Below, one piece after another: positions 24,408 to 35,470 of a DNA stretch of 64,000 nucleotides. The DNA comes from Cunninghamia lanceolata. Its lineage: Eukaryota; Streptophyta; Pinopsida; Cupressales; Cupressaceae. Every line of letters starts with the position of its first letter. Position 1 is the first letter of the stretch. Made by a program: the position numbers and the translations under genes. The stretch is from NCBI GenBank assembly GCA_027924645.1, contig BSBN01000187.1, forward strand, positions 16,014,001 through 16,078,000. Reading direction: 5' to 3'. Below the pieces are notes generated by a model. It did no database searches. It was not told the DNA's origin and saw only the letters and a list, made by a program, of their open reading frames with translations.

Positions 24408-25497
24408 TGTTGGAAACAAGGCATATAACTACGAGTGGGGGAGTGAATCAATTATCTTAAACTTATTAACTTTCTTATCTTCTTTAATAAAATTGTAATA
24501 TCAAAACATTGAAGCATAAATGAAATCAACACACATAACACAATGATTTTTATGTGGAAAACCCTGTTAAGGGAAAAACCACGGGGCGACTAACCCAAGA
24601 TTGTATTCTCTGTTAAAAGAATAGAAGTACAAAATGACACTTGCCAATTAGGGCTCACTGCCTGAGCACACTACTCACAAGAGGCTCACCGCCTACAAGA
24701 GACTCACTATCTACAAGGTATAAAGAAAGTAACCAGGTGTTTAAACTGATGAGAAGCATCCACATATGCTAAGGTTTAGTTCTAGTTAGGCTTAATACAC
24801 TGATTTACTGCACTTCATTCTTCCTCTTCTTTGGTGCTACTGTCTTGTCACATACCGGACCTGTATTGCTACTTCCACACTACTCTATACTTTTCTTCAC
24901 ACAACACAACACACCACACACACCTTCATATCAAAATCCATCTAGTATATATATCTGCACCAATGATTTCAACATCTTTCTAGTCGACATTCGGAATACT
25001 CAATATTTTCCCAAACTCTGGTCTGTCGGCTGAATCCTTGCTTGCTAAATGATGCGTATCAAAAATATAGTTATAGGAGTCATTAACCATCTCGGCCAAC
25101 CATGAATGATCCCTTAAGAAACTTGATCACCATCAATTACTCATTTGGATTAAGGTCTGATGCTCTGTCGGTCAGTTCTTCCTCTGTCTACTCTGCCAAA
25201 TAGGAACCCAACACTTAGGTGCTCACTCTTTCATCACCAGAGGCTCAATCTCTGGAATGTATCAGTCATGATACTCCTCTTGACTTCCCCAAGTCTGTAC
25301 TTTGCTGAGATACTTCCTCTGAGAGATCCGGACCTGATTGTCAGACCTTGCTACATGCTTTGTTCTTGCTCACCGGACCAAAATACTCTTCAATCTGACT
25401 TCCGATAAAGTCATACCATATTCTGTGGATGTGTGGAATGGACTTTGTTGCCATCAATGACAACACTCATGAAGCCACACAGTGTCTCTTGTCAACA
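24408..25497 (-). repeat. 3' LTR of element D
   Basis: 1090 bp, paired with 30836-31954. It shares the AGGGCTCACTGCC and GTTAAGGGAAAAACCA blocks with the LTRs of element C. Confidence 0.92.
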
Positions 25498-25672
25498 ATC
25501 TCCCCCTTTGGCATTGATGGAAACACTTAGTGAAAAATGACTAAGTGTCACACTACACTCCCCCTTGGCTGATGCTCTATTCTAATGTACACTTTTTCGG
25601 AGCTCCCCCTTAGCTAGATTCCACATTTTTCACTGTTCCTCACTCCCCCTTTGACATCAATGGCAAAGGGTA
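25498..25672 (-). promoter_or_regulatory. Multiple polypurine tracts of element D
   Basis: Minus-strand AAAGGGGGAGAT abuts the LTR. Additional AAGGGGGAG-type tracts lie at about 25558, 25600 and 25643. The last is followed by the CCCTTTGACATCAATGGCAA block that also occurs beside the LTR of element C. Confidence 0.75.
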
Positions 25673-25741
25673 GAATCTGCACACCAAAATTTCCAAAAAT
25701 CAACCTATACTTAGCCGCATAAGTATATGTACATGTTATAC

Positions 25742-28700
25742 TTACATATACTGAAGTATATCTGCAAAGGTGGTCTTCAACTGAACCACTTCTATCGCCC
25801 AACTCTTCTTCATCCTATCAAAGATAGAAATGTGACCACTTAGCAAAAATGCAAAAGCTTCTGCCCTCTTTAGATCTGCCAGATCACTGGTCTGGGCTGT
25901 GGTCTGGGCATCAGTTAGGGCCTCATGCATTGCCTCTAACTTAGGGATAATTATCCCTCTTAGTTCACCTAGCCTACTTATTCTATTTTTCTTCTCCTTC
26001 TCAAGCTTCTTTATTTCATTTATAGCTGCAATAGTCTGACATTCTTGATTTATTATAGAAGAGGTGAGAGGATCAAAATTTTGAGATAAGCTTGATAATT
26101 TGTTCTCTTGTTCTTCCATCTTCTTGGTAATATCTGCTATCACGGTGGACCAAGATAGATAAAATTTGTATAGATCTCCGCCATCTTTAAGAGCATTTTC
26201 TAAGCTCTTTATCCCAATATCCAAATTTCTCCTATCATTTGGTATTAGTCCCTGCACTTCAGAGAATCTCTTTCCCAAAAATTCTTTCCAGACTTTCTCT
26301 TCTGCTAACTTCTCCAATGAATCAAATGTGTGCTAATAGAATTAACAATATATTTCAAGTTACCATATGAGGAGGCTGAAATATCCGTCTGGAAGGATGG
26401 CATGATTTTCTCCAATGCACTAGATGCAATCTCTATCAGCTCACAATCTTCCATGTGAGACTTCAAAATTTTTTCTTTTGCCTTTGCTTGGGCAAAGGAT
26501 GCTATTTTCATTATTTGAATCGGGGAGAGGGAATCAAAATTGAATGGTCCTTGAAACAGTTCTGGTTCATCAATCTCCATCATTTCTTTGGTCAAGAAAT
26601 CTTTAACTATTTCTATAGTGTCTCTTGCTAGAGACAGAGTCTTCTTTCCTTCTACAGCTTCAGGACTGTCACCAGGGGTCTTCTCTCATTGATCTTCTTC
26701 TCTTCCCTTTACCTCTTCCTCTTGACTGATTCTCTCTTTTTTTCTTTCTTCTCCTTTTGTTCCAGAGTCAGCAGGGGGATCCGAAGGAGAGATGTTTGCT
26801 TCTTAAGGGACTTCCTCTTCCGGTACCAAGGAATCTAGGTCCTTAGTCTTTTCCTCACCTGTCTCCTTTGACTCTTCTGCAATTTTCTCATTAACATCTT
26901 CCTTTGATGCACTTAATCCTGGTTCATCACTTATGTCCTCTATAATAGGAATATTGAATCTTTTGTAAGCATTCCGGAGGATTTCTTCAGTCTCTTTTGC
27001 CACCTGATCAGTCTCTTTGAGTGTAAGCTTGTTCATTCTAGCTTTGCTCTAGAACTCATCCTTGCAATCCTTGAAGATCATGTTCATTTGTTTAGGAGTG
27101 ATGGAAGGATAGAGATGAATAACTATCTGTTCCTGGATCTCCAAATCCTTTTCTCTGGCATTATCTTTTCTAAGTTCAAGTACTTTCTCTAAACTCTTGG
27201 GGATTAGAGAGATGACTTCAATGAATGCTTTATTGTATAAGTTTAAGTACTTAACTGTAGCTTCTTCCAAGATCCTTTTATCTGTGTCACTATACTCATC
27301 ATAAAAATCTATCAATGGTTACAGATTTCCATCCATTGTGACTGCCTTGACAACATTATCAACAGAAGGAGTGGATCTTTCAACAAATTCTTTTGCTTCT
27401 TCTTCCTTGTTTTCATCGGCAGAGGATTCCATAGAAGTTTTCTTTTTCTTCTTCATTTTCTTAATCTCCTCATCTGTTTCTGTCTCTTCATCATCTTTTT
27501 GACTTGTATAAGACCTTGTGGCCTTTTTCTTTGTTCTCTTCTCACCCTTTCCAAATGTCTTGGCTTCTGGTTTAGAGGTTTTTTGGCTCTCAAAAGTGCT
27601 AGGTGCAGAGCTCTTGGAGGGTCTGGTCCGGGAGGGGGTTTGCACCAGAGCACTTTCTTTTTCTATTTCTTGCATTTCTTTCTCTACCCTTTCCACGTTC
27701 TCTCTGTTGGCATCAACTACCTCCTTTGATATTCCATGTCTCTTGGTGAATTCTTCTACTTCCATTCTCACTTTTCTCTTGATCTCAGGCTGTCTTAGTT
27801 CAATATGAACTTTTACACTCAATTCTTGGAAGGTTCCAAACCTTTTTGACTTAGGGTCCTTAGGCTGACTTATAGGTGTTGGACATGTAGTTCTAAAATT
27901 TTATCATCCACCTCATACCCCATTGGCATAATCCAGACTATCCTTGGCTCTACTGCCTCCATTAGACATTGATCAGTGTCTACCATAAAGCACACTGTAT
28001 CCTTGTACTTCTCAACCAATGATTGGGGGATTCTTTCTCTAGCCTGCATAATACTTTGAAAGTTCTTGAAGTATCCCCAGAGTGCCATATTTTGAGCCTT
28101 GGCATCACCAAGCCCATGCATGTAATCTCTGATTTGAATGGCAACTGGTTTGTCATTTTGCCATACCAAAACACTGGATCTAGGTAGCTCATTCATGAAG
28201 TAAAAGAATAAACACAATATTAGCCCATCATACTTGAATGAGTTCTTGTCCTTGATTTTCTATAAGGTCTCTAATAGTTGGTTCAGGAGAAGCTCACAAA
28301 GATCATAGTCAGCATTTTTCCTTAGCATTTCATATACAGTATATATGGCAGTTCCAGATACTGAGTTTTCCCTGATGGAATGATAGATTTTGTAACCAAT
28401 AATCATAGAGGCAAATTTGATATCTGGATCTATAATGTCTTCTATTGTCATTGCCCTCTTGTCAAATTTTGATCTGGTAGCCTCACATACAGTTTGGTTT
28501 TTGACTGATTTGAGAGCAGCCAACCCATCGGACGAGTGCAATCCGGTTACTGCCCAATGACATCTTTAGTGATCTTAAATAGCCTCATCAACCACATGAA
28601 GTTGTCATGCACTCTGCTTAGAACATACCGGACCCATTCATCTTTTGCAAAATAGGGGAAATGGATGCAATATCCAAAATGCTTATCCCGAATGGCCTTG

Positions 28701-28939
28701 TACTGAGGTTTGAGTTCAAATGAATCATCTATTAACTGCTTGTGATAGATATCCACCAGCTTGGACTCCCCAAATTCCTTAATATTTGCATGAATGTATG
28801 CCCTAACATCTACATGTAAAACCCCATGTGAAATGCTAGAGAAGGCAACTAAAGGATCAACTTCTGAAGATTTGTAAGGGTGTTTCTTGAACTTAGGGCG
28901 CGGTCTATCAATGATTTTTACAACATTCAGAGTAGCCAT
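25742..28939 (-). pseudogene. Long charged ORF of element D, function unknown
   Basis: Starts at ATG 28939 (MATLNVVKIIDRPRPKFKK) and can be followed for about 1050 residues across a handful of stops and three frame changes (near 28545, 27850 and 26310). The N-terminal third looks globular (EVDPLVAFSSISHGVLHVDV, YCIHFPYFAKDEWVRYVLSR, MALWGYFKNFQSIMQ). The middle is highly charged, Lys/Glu/Ser-rich (about 27360-27700). The C-terminal third has heptad-like Leu/Lys/Glu patterns consistent with coiled coil (EEQENKLSSL, INEIKKLEKEKKNRISRLGE). I see no membrane segment or catalytic motif. It sits where Sireviruses carry an env-like gene, after gag and before the polypurine tracts, but it could also be a captured host gene. 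Confidence 0.7.
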
Positions 28940-29300
28940 CTTTCAAAAGATTCAAAGAGAGATATTCAAGAGTGAAAATACCTTTTTACGCCTCTAGGGT
29001 TCACGATATGAGTCGGATAGGATTGTTGGATGAATCGACTTTTGCACTTGATCTTCGAGAGGTTTGAGGCAATTTTGTTGCAGAGCTCCTTCTCTCTTCT
29101 TCTTGAATGCAAATGTGCAAATGATGAACAAAATAACCCTTTTATTTCAGCATAAACCCTAATTCCATTTTGCAATAAATGCACAACATAAGTCATTCTG
29201 GTTGCCTTGTTCTTCTTGTTCTGAGAGAGATCTTTCAGGATCACTGAGATGCACTTAGAGTTATTCTAGGTGAATATTGACAATCTATTTACCTTTCTCT
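28940..29300 (-). promoter_or_regulatory. Leader upstream of the element D ORF
   Basis: On the minus strand this stretch resembles a plant 5' untranslated region: AATTAGGGTTTATGCTG, a GAAGAAGAGAGAAGGAG purine stretch, then GAACCCTAGAGG shortly before the ATG at 28939. It may mark an internal promoter or the captured end of a host gene. No TATA box was pinned down. 29301-29701 shows nothing recognisable. Confidence 0.4.
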
Positions 29301-29701
29301 AATCATTCCATTTATCCATAGATCAAGGATATTTCAATTTAGAATCATACCAGATCTAGCTGTGAGAGTCCTACTTTTACCAGATGACTGTCAAACTGGA
29401 TCAATCTTGGATGATTAGCTTCTTCAAAACTTCTTATGGATCTTCCATATTTTTACCAAAGCTTATTTAGATATTTATCTAAGAACCCTTTAATCTGCAA
29501 CTCTTCATGTGCCAATTTCAGGCGCAAATTGACTGGCTAGGAGAATTTGTTTTCCCTTTTGACTCCCCCTGAGCCAGAGCTCATCTATTCAATTTCTGGA
29601 AGGATTATCAGCAACAGATTCTAGTGTGGATCCATTCCCAACATTTTCTATACTTCTCTTCACCCAAATCTTGTTCATCTCTCTTTGAACTTCATCTGCA
29701 T

Positions 29702-30117
29702 TTACTTTTCCTTTTCCTTTGTCTTGATTTTGATTATGATGCACCAGACCTCTTTTATCCTGATTCTTACTTCTGCAGAACTTAGCAGTATGACCAGATC
29801 TATTGCAATTTTAACAAATAACATTTCTTTGCATATTTGGCTGATATCCTCTTGATCTGCATTGATTAGCCAGATATCCCATTTTATTGCATGCAAAACA
29901 TCTACCATTGAATGAATTTTTTATTTGCATATTTCTACATTCATGAGATTTGTGACCATACCTTTTGTAGTTAAAACACTGACCAGAGAAGGATGAATTA
30001 GTCTGATTCATTCTTCTTCTGCATTGATTTGCTTTATTACCAAAGTTATTGCAATTGTGGTAGTATCCATTGAAGGATGGATATCTTTGAGCATTTGGTT
30101 GTCTTACCAGAGGTCTT
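29702..30117 (-). pseudogene. Zinc-knuckle segment of element D
   Basis: A series of up to four CCHC-like units: NCNNFGNKANQC (His replaced by Asn), CFNYKRYGHKSHEC (second Cys replaced), CFACNKMGYLANQC (His replaced by Tyr), and NCNRSGHTAKFC preceded by a stop. This is the nucleic-acid-binding tail of a gag protein. Each unit has lost at least one ligand or has an adjacent stop. Confidence 0.8.
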
Positions 30118-30326
30118 TTAGGCCTGTTCCTTAGATTTCCTAATCCATAGTTCTTCTGACCAGATCCGAAGCTTTCACATTTCTCATATCTTAAGCCATG
30201 CTTGTCATCTACCCTCTTTTGGCTTTCAAGAAGAACTTCAAGTTGAGCAGAGCTTATCTTGAATTTCTCTTTGTATTCATTTGCTATTCGAAGATCCCTT
30301 TTAAGAGTGTCTATCTGATTCTCAAG

Positions 30327-30770
30327 TTATTCTTCATTATTTCTAGCTTCTTCAAGATCAGATTCCAAATGTTTGATTATTCTATCCAGTTTGTGGTAGT
30401 CTTCTGACTTCTCCTTGAGAGATTGTTTTAGATTATATTCAATTTTTCTCTTCTCTTCAATTTCTTGGGTGAACTTCATAACCCCTGATTCCATTTCATG
30501 TCTTACCATAATGAGCTCTTTTGATAGCTTCTCACATAACTTGGTTTTCTCATTCAGATCTTCATTACTATCATTGGCTTCACTTTGAATTGCTAATTGT
30601 TGAAGTAGTTCCTTTCTTTTCTTCACTGAGATACTTAGCTTTTCTTTGAGTTCATTTATGAAATCATCAGCTTGTTTGAGTCTTTCCCTCAGGTTATTGA
30701 CTTCAGAGTGAGATTGCTCAAGATCATCTAGGGTAGACTGAAGTTGTTCCCTCATACCATACATATCCAT
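30327..30770 (-). pseudogene. Coiled-coil gag-like ORF of element D
   Basis: Starts at ATG 30770 (MDMYGMREQLQSTLDDLEQS), 50 bases after the primer-binding site, the normal place for gag. The 147 residues are almost entirely Leu/Glu/Lys/Ser heptads (NLRERLKQADDFINELKEKL). The frame is open to a TAA at 30327-30329, and similar sequence continues to about 30200 before the zinc-knuckle part. Confidence 0.75.
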
Positions 30771-30819
30771 TGAGATTCCTCGATCTTCCTCAAGCTGTTA
30801 GGCTTTGTCTAGAGGAACT

Positions 30820-30833
30820 TGGCTCTGATACCA
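30820..30833 (-). promoter_or_regulatory. Primer-binding site of element D
   Basis: TGGTATCAGAGCCA on the minus strand, two bases from the 5' LTR, identical to that of element C. Confidence 0.92.
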
Positions 30834-30835
30834 AT

Positions 30836-31954
30836 TGTTAGAAACAAGGAAGATAACTAAGAGGGGGGGTGAATCAGTTATCTTAAACTTCTTAACTTTC
30901 TTATCTTCTTTAATAAAATTGCATTATCAAAACATAGAAGCATAAATGAACATGAAAGCATAAATGAAATCAACACACATATTACAAAGATTTTTACGTG
31001 GAAAACCCTATTAAGGGAAAAAGTATGGGGTGACTAACCCAAGATTTTATTCTCTGTTAAAATAATAGAAGTACAAAATGACACTTGCCACTTAGGGCTC
31101 ACTGCCCGAGCTCACTGCCCGAGCACACTGCTCACAAGAGGCTCACTACCTATAAGAGACTTATTGTCTACAAGGTATAAAGAAAGTAACCAGGTGTTTG
31201 AACTGATGAGAAGCATCCACATATGCTAAGGTTCAGTTCCAGTTAGGCTTAATACACTGATCTACTACACTTCATTCTTCCTCTTCTTTGGTGCTGTTGT
31301 CCTGTCACATACCGGACCTGTATTGCTGCTTCCACACTACTCTCTATTTTTCTTCAGACAACACAACACACCACACACACCTTCATATCGAAATCCATCT
31401 GGTATCTATATCCGCACCAAGGATTTCAACATCTTTCTAGTCGGCATCTGGAATACTCAATATTTTCTCGAACTCTAGTCTGTCGACTAAATTCTTGCTT
31501 GCTAAATGATGCGTATCAAAAAGATAGTTATAGGAGTCATTAATCATGTCAGCCAACCATGAATGATCCCTTAAGAAACTTGATCACCATCAATATCTCA
31601 TCCGGATTAAGGTCTAATGCTCTGCCAGTCAGTTCTTCCTCAGTCTACTCTACCAAATAGGAACCCAACACTTAGGTGCTCACTCTTTCATCATCGGAGG
31701 CTCAATCTCTAGAATGTATCAATCATGATACTCCTCTTGACTTCCCCAAGTCTATACTTTTCTGAGATACTTCCTCTAAGAGATCTGGACCTGATTGTCG
31801 GACCTTGCTGCATGCTCTGTTCCTGCTCATCGGACCAAAATACTCTTCAAACTGACTTCCGGTATAGTCATACCATATGCTGCGGATGTGTGGAATGGAC
31901 TTTGTTGCCATCAATGACAACACTCATGAAGCCACACAATGTCTCTTGCCAACA
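30836..31954 (-). repeat. 5' LTR of element D
   Basis: 1119 bp partner of 24408-25497. A short internal duplication of GCTCACTGCCCGAG (about 31098-31125) and a second ATGAA-GCATAAATGAA unit account for much of the length difference. Confidence 0.92.
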
Positions 31955-33975
31955 AGTATCTACTCAAAAGAGATCTTGACAAAGTATTCTTTAAAGTCAT
32001 CTACCATTCATTTGTAAGGGATTAATTTCTCATCTTTTGTCTGGTAGTCGTCATTTACTTGATTCATGACTAGTTGTAAGTCACCATACACCTAAAGTGC
32101 TTGGATATTCCATTCAACTGCTAGCTTGTTGCCAATGACTAGGGCCTCATATTCTGCCACGTTGTTAGTGCAGGGAAAGAGTAATCTGTATGATTTAGGG
32201 ATGGTGTCGCCACTAGGGGTGATCAACAAGATACCTGCTCCTGATCCATGCTGAGTATATGAGCCATCGAAATACATTTTCTAGGTTGCTATGGTTATGT
32301 GAAAGATAGACTCGTCTGGAAAGTCAAATCTCAAAGGGCTATCATTTGTTAGAGGTGCATCTGCCAGTTGATCTGCAAGTACTTGGTCTTTTATTGCTTT
32401 CCTGTCTACATAGTCAATGTCAAATTCACTGAGAAGCATGACCCATTTGGACAATCTACCTATAAGGGCTACTTTGTTGAGTAAGTACTTGAGTGGATCA
32501 ATTTTTACTACCAGTTTGAATGAATGTGACAACATGTAATGTCTCCACTTTTGTGAGGTGAAGACCACAGTGAGACATGCTCTTTCAATTGGCGTGTATT
32601 GCAATTCATATCCAACAACTGTTCGACTGATATAATATATTTCTTGTTCTTTCCCTTCATAATTTTGTTGTGTGAGGAGAGCTCCCAGAACTATTGGTGT
32701 GGCTGAGATATATAGTAGCAGAGGTTTACCCTGAATCGGTGGCATCAATACAAGTGGTTTTATTAGGTATTCTTTTAACTACTGAAATGCTTTCTCACAT
32801 GAATCATTTGAAAGGGACATTCTTATGTAGGAGGTGTGAAAATGGGTGGCACTTGTCTGCCAATTGAGAAATGAACCTTCTGATAGATTGTAGTTTTCCC
32901 TGTAGGGACTTTAGCTAAGTGAGATTCTTAGGAGGTGGCATTTCCATGATGGCCTTCACTTTAGCTGGGTCAACTTCGATTCCATTGGTGGACACTATGT
33001 ATCCAAGTATCTTACCTAAGGTAACTCCAAACATGCACTTCTTTGGATTAAGGTGCACATTAAACTATTCTAGTCTTTTGAAGATTTAATCCAGTACTAC
33101 TATGTGTCCTCTTGTGAGTGATTTTGCTAGGATGTCATCAACATAATCTTCCATTATAGTGTGCATCATGTCGTGGAAGATTGTGGTCATAGCTCTCTAA
33201 TATGTCGCGTCAGCATTTTTCAAACCAAATGACATGACACACCAATAGTAGGTTCCCCAAGGACATGTGAATGCAGTCTTGTGTTGGTCTTTAGGTGCAA
33301 TTTTCATCTAGTTATATTCGAAAAAACCATCCATTAGTGACAGCATGGTATGCCCTGTCATGAGATCTACAATAATGTCAATGTTTGGTAGGGGAAATCA
33401 TCTTTTAGACAAGCTTTGTTCAAGTTCCTGAAGTCATTATATATTTAGACTCAGCTATCTAGTTTGGCATCTAGTACTATGTTTAAAATCCACTCAAGAT
33501 AGTCTATCAGTCTGATGAATCTGACGTCTAACAGTTTCTTCAGCTCTTCTTTCACCATGAGGGCCACATGTGGGTGCATCTTTCTAAGTTTTTGCTTTAC
33601 TGGCTTAGCTCCTGGAGCTAAGGATAAGTGATGCATTATGAGATTCAGATCTAACCCTGGCATGTCTGCGTATGCCCAAGCAAAGTTGATTTGTTTTCTC
33701 TTGAAGAAGTCAGTGAATGCTGGATTTTCTTGTTCTGTTAAAGACTGTGCCATGTGAATCATTATGGGATTATCACCTGTGTTGACATTGATTGGTTCTA
33801 CTGGTTCTATCAAGATTGAAGATCTTTCCTGATGCGTAAGATTGGGTAAAGGGTCAAACCTTCCATCCCTCGGTGCCTCAGAGAGGTTTTCACCATTAGA
33901 TACGTCTATATTTTTACTTTTTTCATGATCTAACATTGCCGCAAAATAGTTTTCACCATTAGATCTTTCTTTCAT
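31955..33975 (-). pseudogene. Gypsy B reverse transcriptase, RNase H and archaeal-type RNase H
   Basis: In order on the minus strand: the N-terminal RT part (DLNLIMHHLSLAPGAKPVKQ, 33451-33975), the polymerase core with FTCPWGTYYWCVMSFGLKNA and the catalytic YVDD (near 33140), RNase H (YISATPIVLGALLTQ, 32281-32748), and a second RNase H with FDGSYTQHGSGAG and NVAEYEALVIG (32092-32277). Many TAG or TAA stops lie in the core between 32800 and 33450. The second RNase H is the archaeal/plant type characteristic of Tat elements. Element D interrupts its end at 31955. Confidence 0.92.
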
Positions 33976-34116
33976 TTTGACATTTTTGAGACTGAAAGGC
34001 TTGGTACTCTCTCGAAAATAGGCCTTGTCATTGAGTTCTATGGCATAGCCAGCTCTGTGGTCTCCTGTGGGTATATGATCTCTAAGCTCAAGATAGTCTA
34101 TGATGGCTTCATCATT

Positions 34117-35085
34117 CTAAAAGGTATCGAGCTCAGGGGTAGTACCTTCTAAGTCCCAATCTATGAATTCAGGGTGTAACAATGGTAAGGGGTCATTGGG
34201 TTGGTCTGGTTCGATGGTATTGATTGTTAAGATAGAGGTGTTATGGAGGTCATTATAAGCACAGAAAAAGTCTGCGATGGTACTCTCTATTAGCAGATCT
34301 GTCAAGGGGGTTATCATTCTTTCCTCATGACTTTCACTATCGTTATTATGTGGGTTGGACTCTAGTGGTCTAGCCCTTGGACTTCGTCTCTCACTAGCAT
34401 GGGTTGGGTCATACTCATGGACAACATCAATACCTTTTTGATCACAAGATAGCTCTAAAAGACTATCCCACTCATATTCATTGGAATCAGTCTCACTGCC
34501 CAGTTGTAATTGCTGAATTTGCTCAACCAGATTACTATCAAATGTTTCTGGTTGTTTACCTTTATTCTTATTTGCTCTGTTGGTTCTTTATGTGCCAGTG
34601 TAACCTAGCCCTGTAGTGTCTCAGGCTGTCAAGGTAAGAGGTTAGATGGGTTTAATGATACCATCTTTTCTTGAACTGAGTGGACCATGTCCTTCATACC
34701 CCATTCTTTGTAGCATTTGAAATCCTTGACCATATTGTTTAGTTTGTATAGTGGTGTGATGGTCTTGTTGTGTTGATGAACTACCTTCATCCATATATAA
34801 CCATTGAAGGATATCCTTTTCATCACTCTCATATTTAAGGCTTCCCCATTTGATAAACGAACCATTGGTAGTTTTGTCTACTTTGGATTTTCTCAGGGTA
34901 GGTCTTCCATATGATCTGGGAGATAGGGGGAGTTGTGCCAAATAGAGGGATTGGGAGATTGTGTACTCACCCAAGCCCTTATCTTTGAGTCTAAGATCAG
35001 GTTGGGATGCCTTTGAAGTAGAAGCAAGAGAAGCTGGGTCAACACGAGATGAAGATGAAGCAAAAGCACAGTTGTTAGGAATCAC
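34117..35085 (-). pseudogene. Gypsy B linker with G-patch motif
   Basis: The segment between protease and reverse transcriptase. The 147-residue frame 34642-35085 ends with YGQGFQMLQRMGYEGHGPLS, which matches the glycine-rich G-patch consensus, an RNA-binding motif often found in this place in Tat-type elements. The stretch 34117-34317 continues the linker as an acidic segment. A frame change and stops separate the pieces. Confidence 0.75.
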
Positions 35086-35169
35086 AACATTAGGTTTAGA
35101 TTGAATGGAGTTGCAATACTAAAATAGATTGGGGTCACCTTGTATGGTGATCTCTTGACCTTCATAAGG

Positions 35170-35470
35170 GAATTTGATACACTAGTGGTATGTTGATGAC
35201 ACTACTTTTAGAGCATGTATCCATGGTCTCCCAAGAAGAATGTTATATGCTAGCTCCATATCGAGGACTTGGCAAGCCACATCTTTTACTATAGGTCCCA
35301 CTCTGATTGGTAAAGTAACAATTCCCTTGGAAGTTCTCTCCTCATCGTAGGCTTTGATAGTGATTTTCTTTTTTGGATCTATAGCTTTCTTTGCAAACCT
35401 CAATGCAAGGATTGGCTTCAGGTGCAAATATTCAAACCAGCTCCTCCATCAATTAGAACCCTCTTTATCT
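35170..35470 (-). pseudogene. Gypsy B aspartic protease
   Basis: The active-site block VLIDGGAGLNIC lies at about 35425-35460. It is followed after a one-base frameshift by LKPILALRFAKKAI and the downstream LGRPWIHAL motif (near 35215). This is the usual gypsy protease order. The enzyme would process the polyprotein in the particle. Confidence 0.85.

Larger units (their letters stand above)
24408..31954 (-). mobile_element. Pol-less copia-like element D inserted in gypsy B
   Basis: LTRs at 24408-25497 and 30836-31954 share ends TGTTGGAAACAAGG or TGTTAGAAACAAGG and CAACA. Flanking 5-mers GGTAT (24403-24407) and AGTAT (31955-31959) differ by one G/A change. The initiator tRNA-Met primer site and four polypurine tracts match element C. 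Between them there is no protease, integrase, reverse transcriptase or RNase H. Instead there is a coiled-coil segment, a zinc-knuckle series, a plant-gene-like leader and a long charged ORF. It is a non-autonomous element that probably used enzymes of a C-like relative. Confidence 0.9.
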
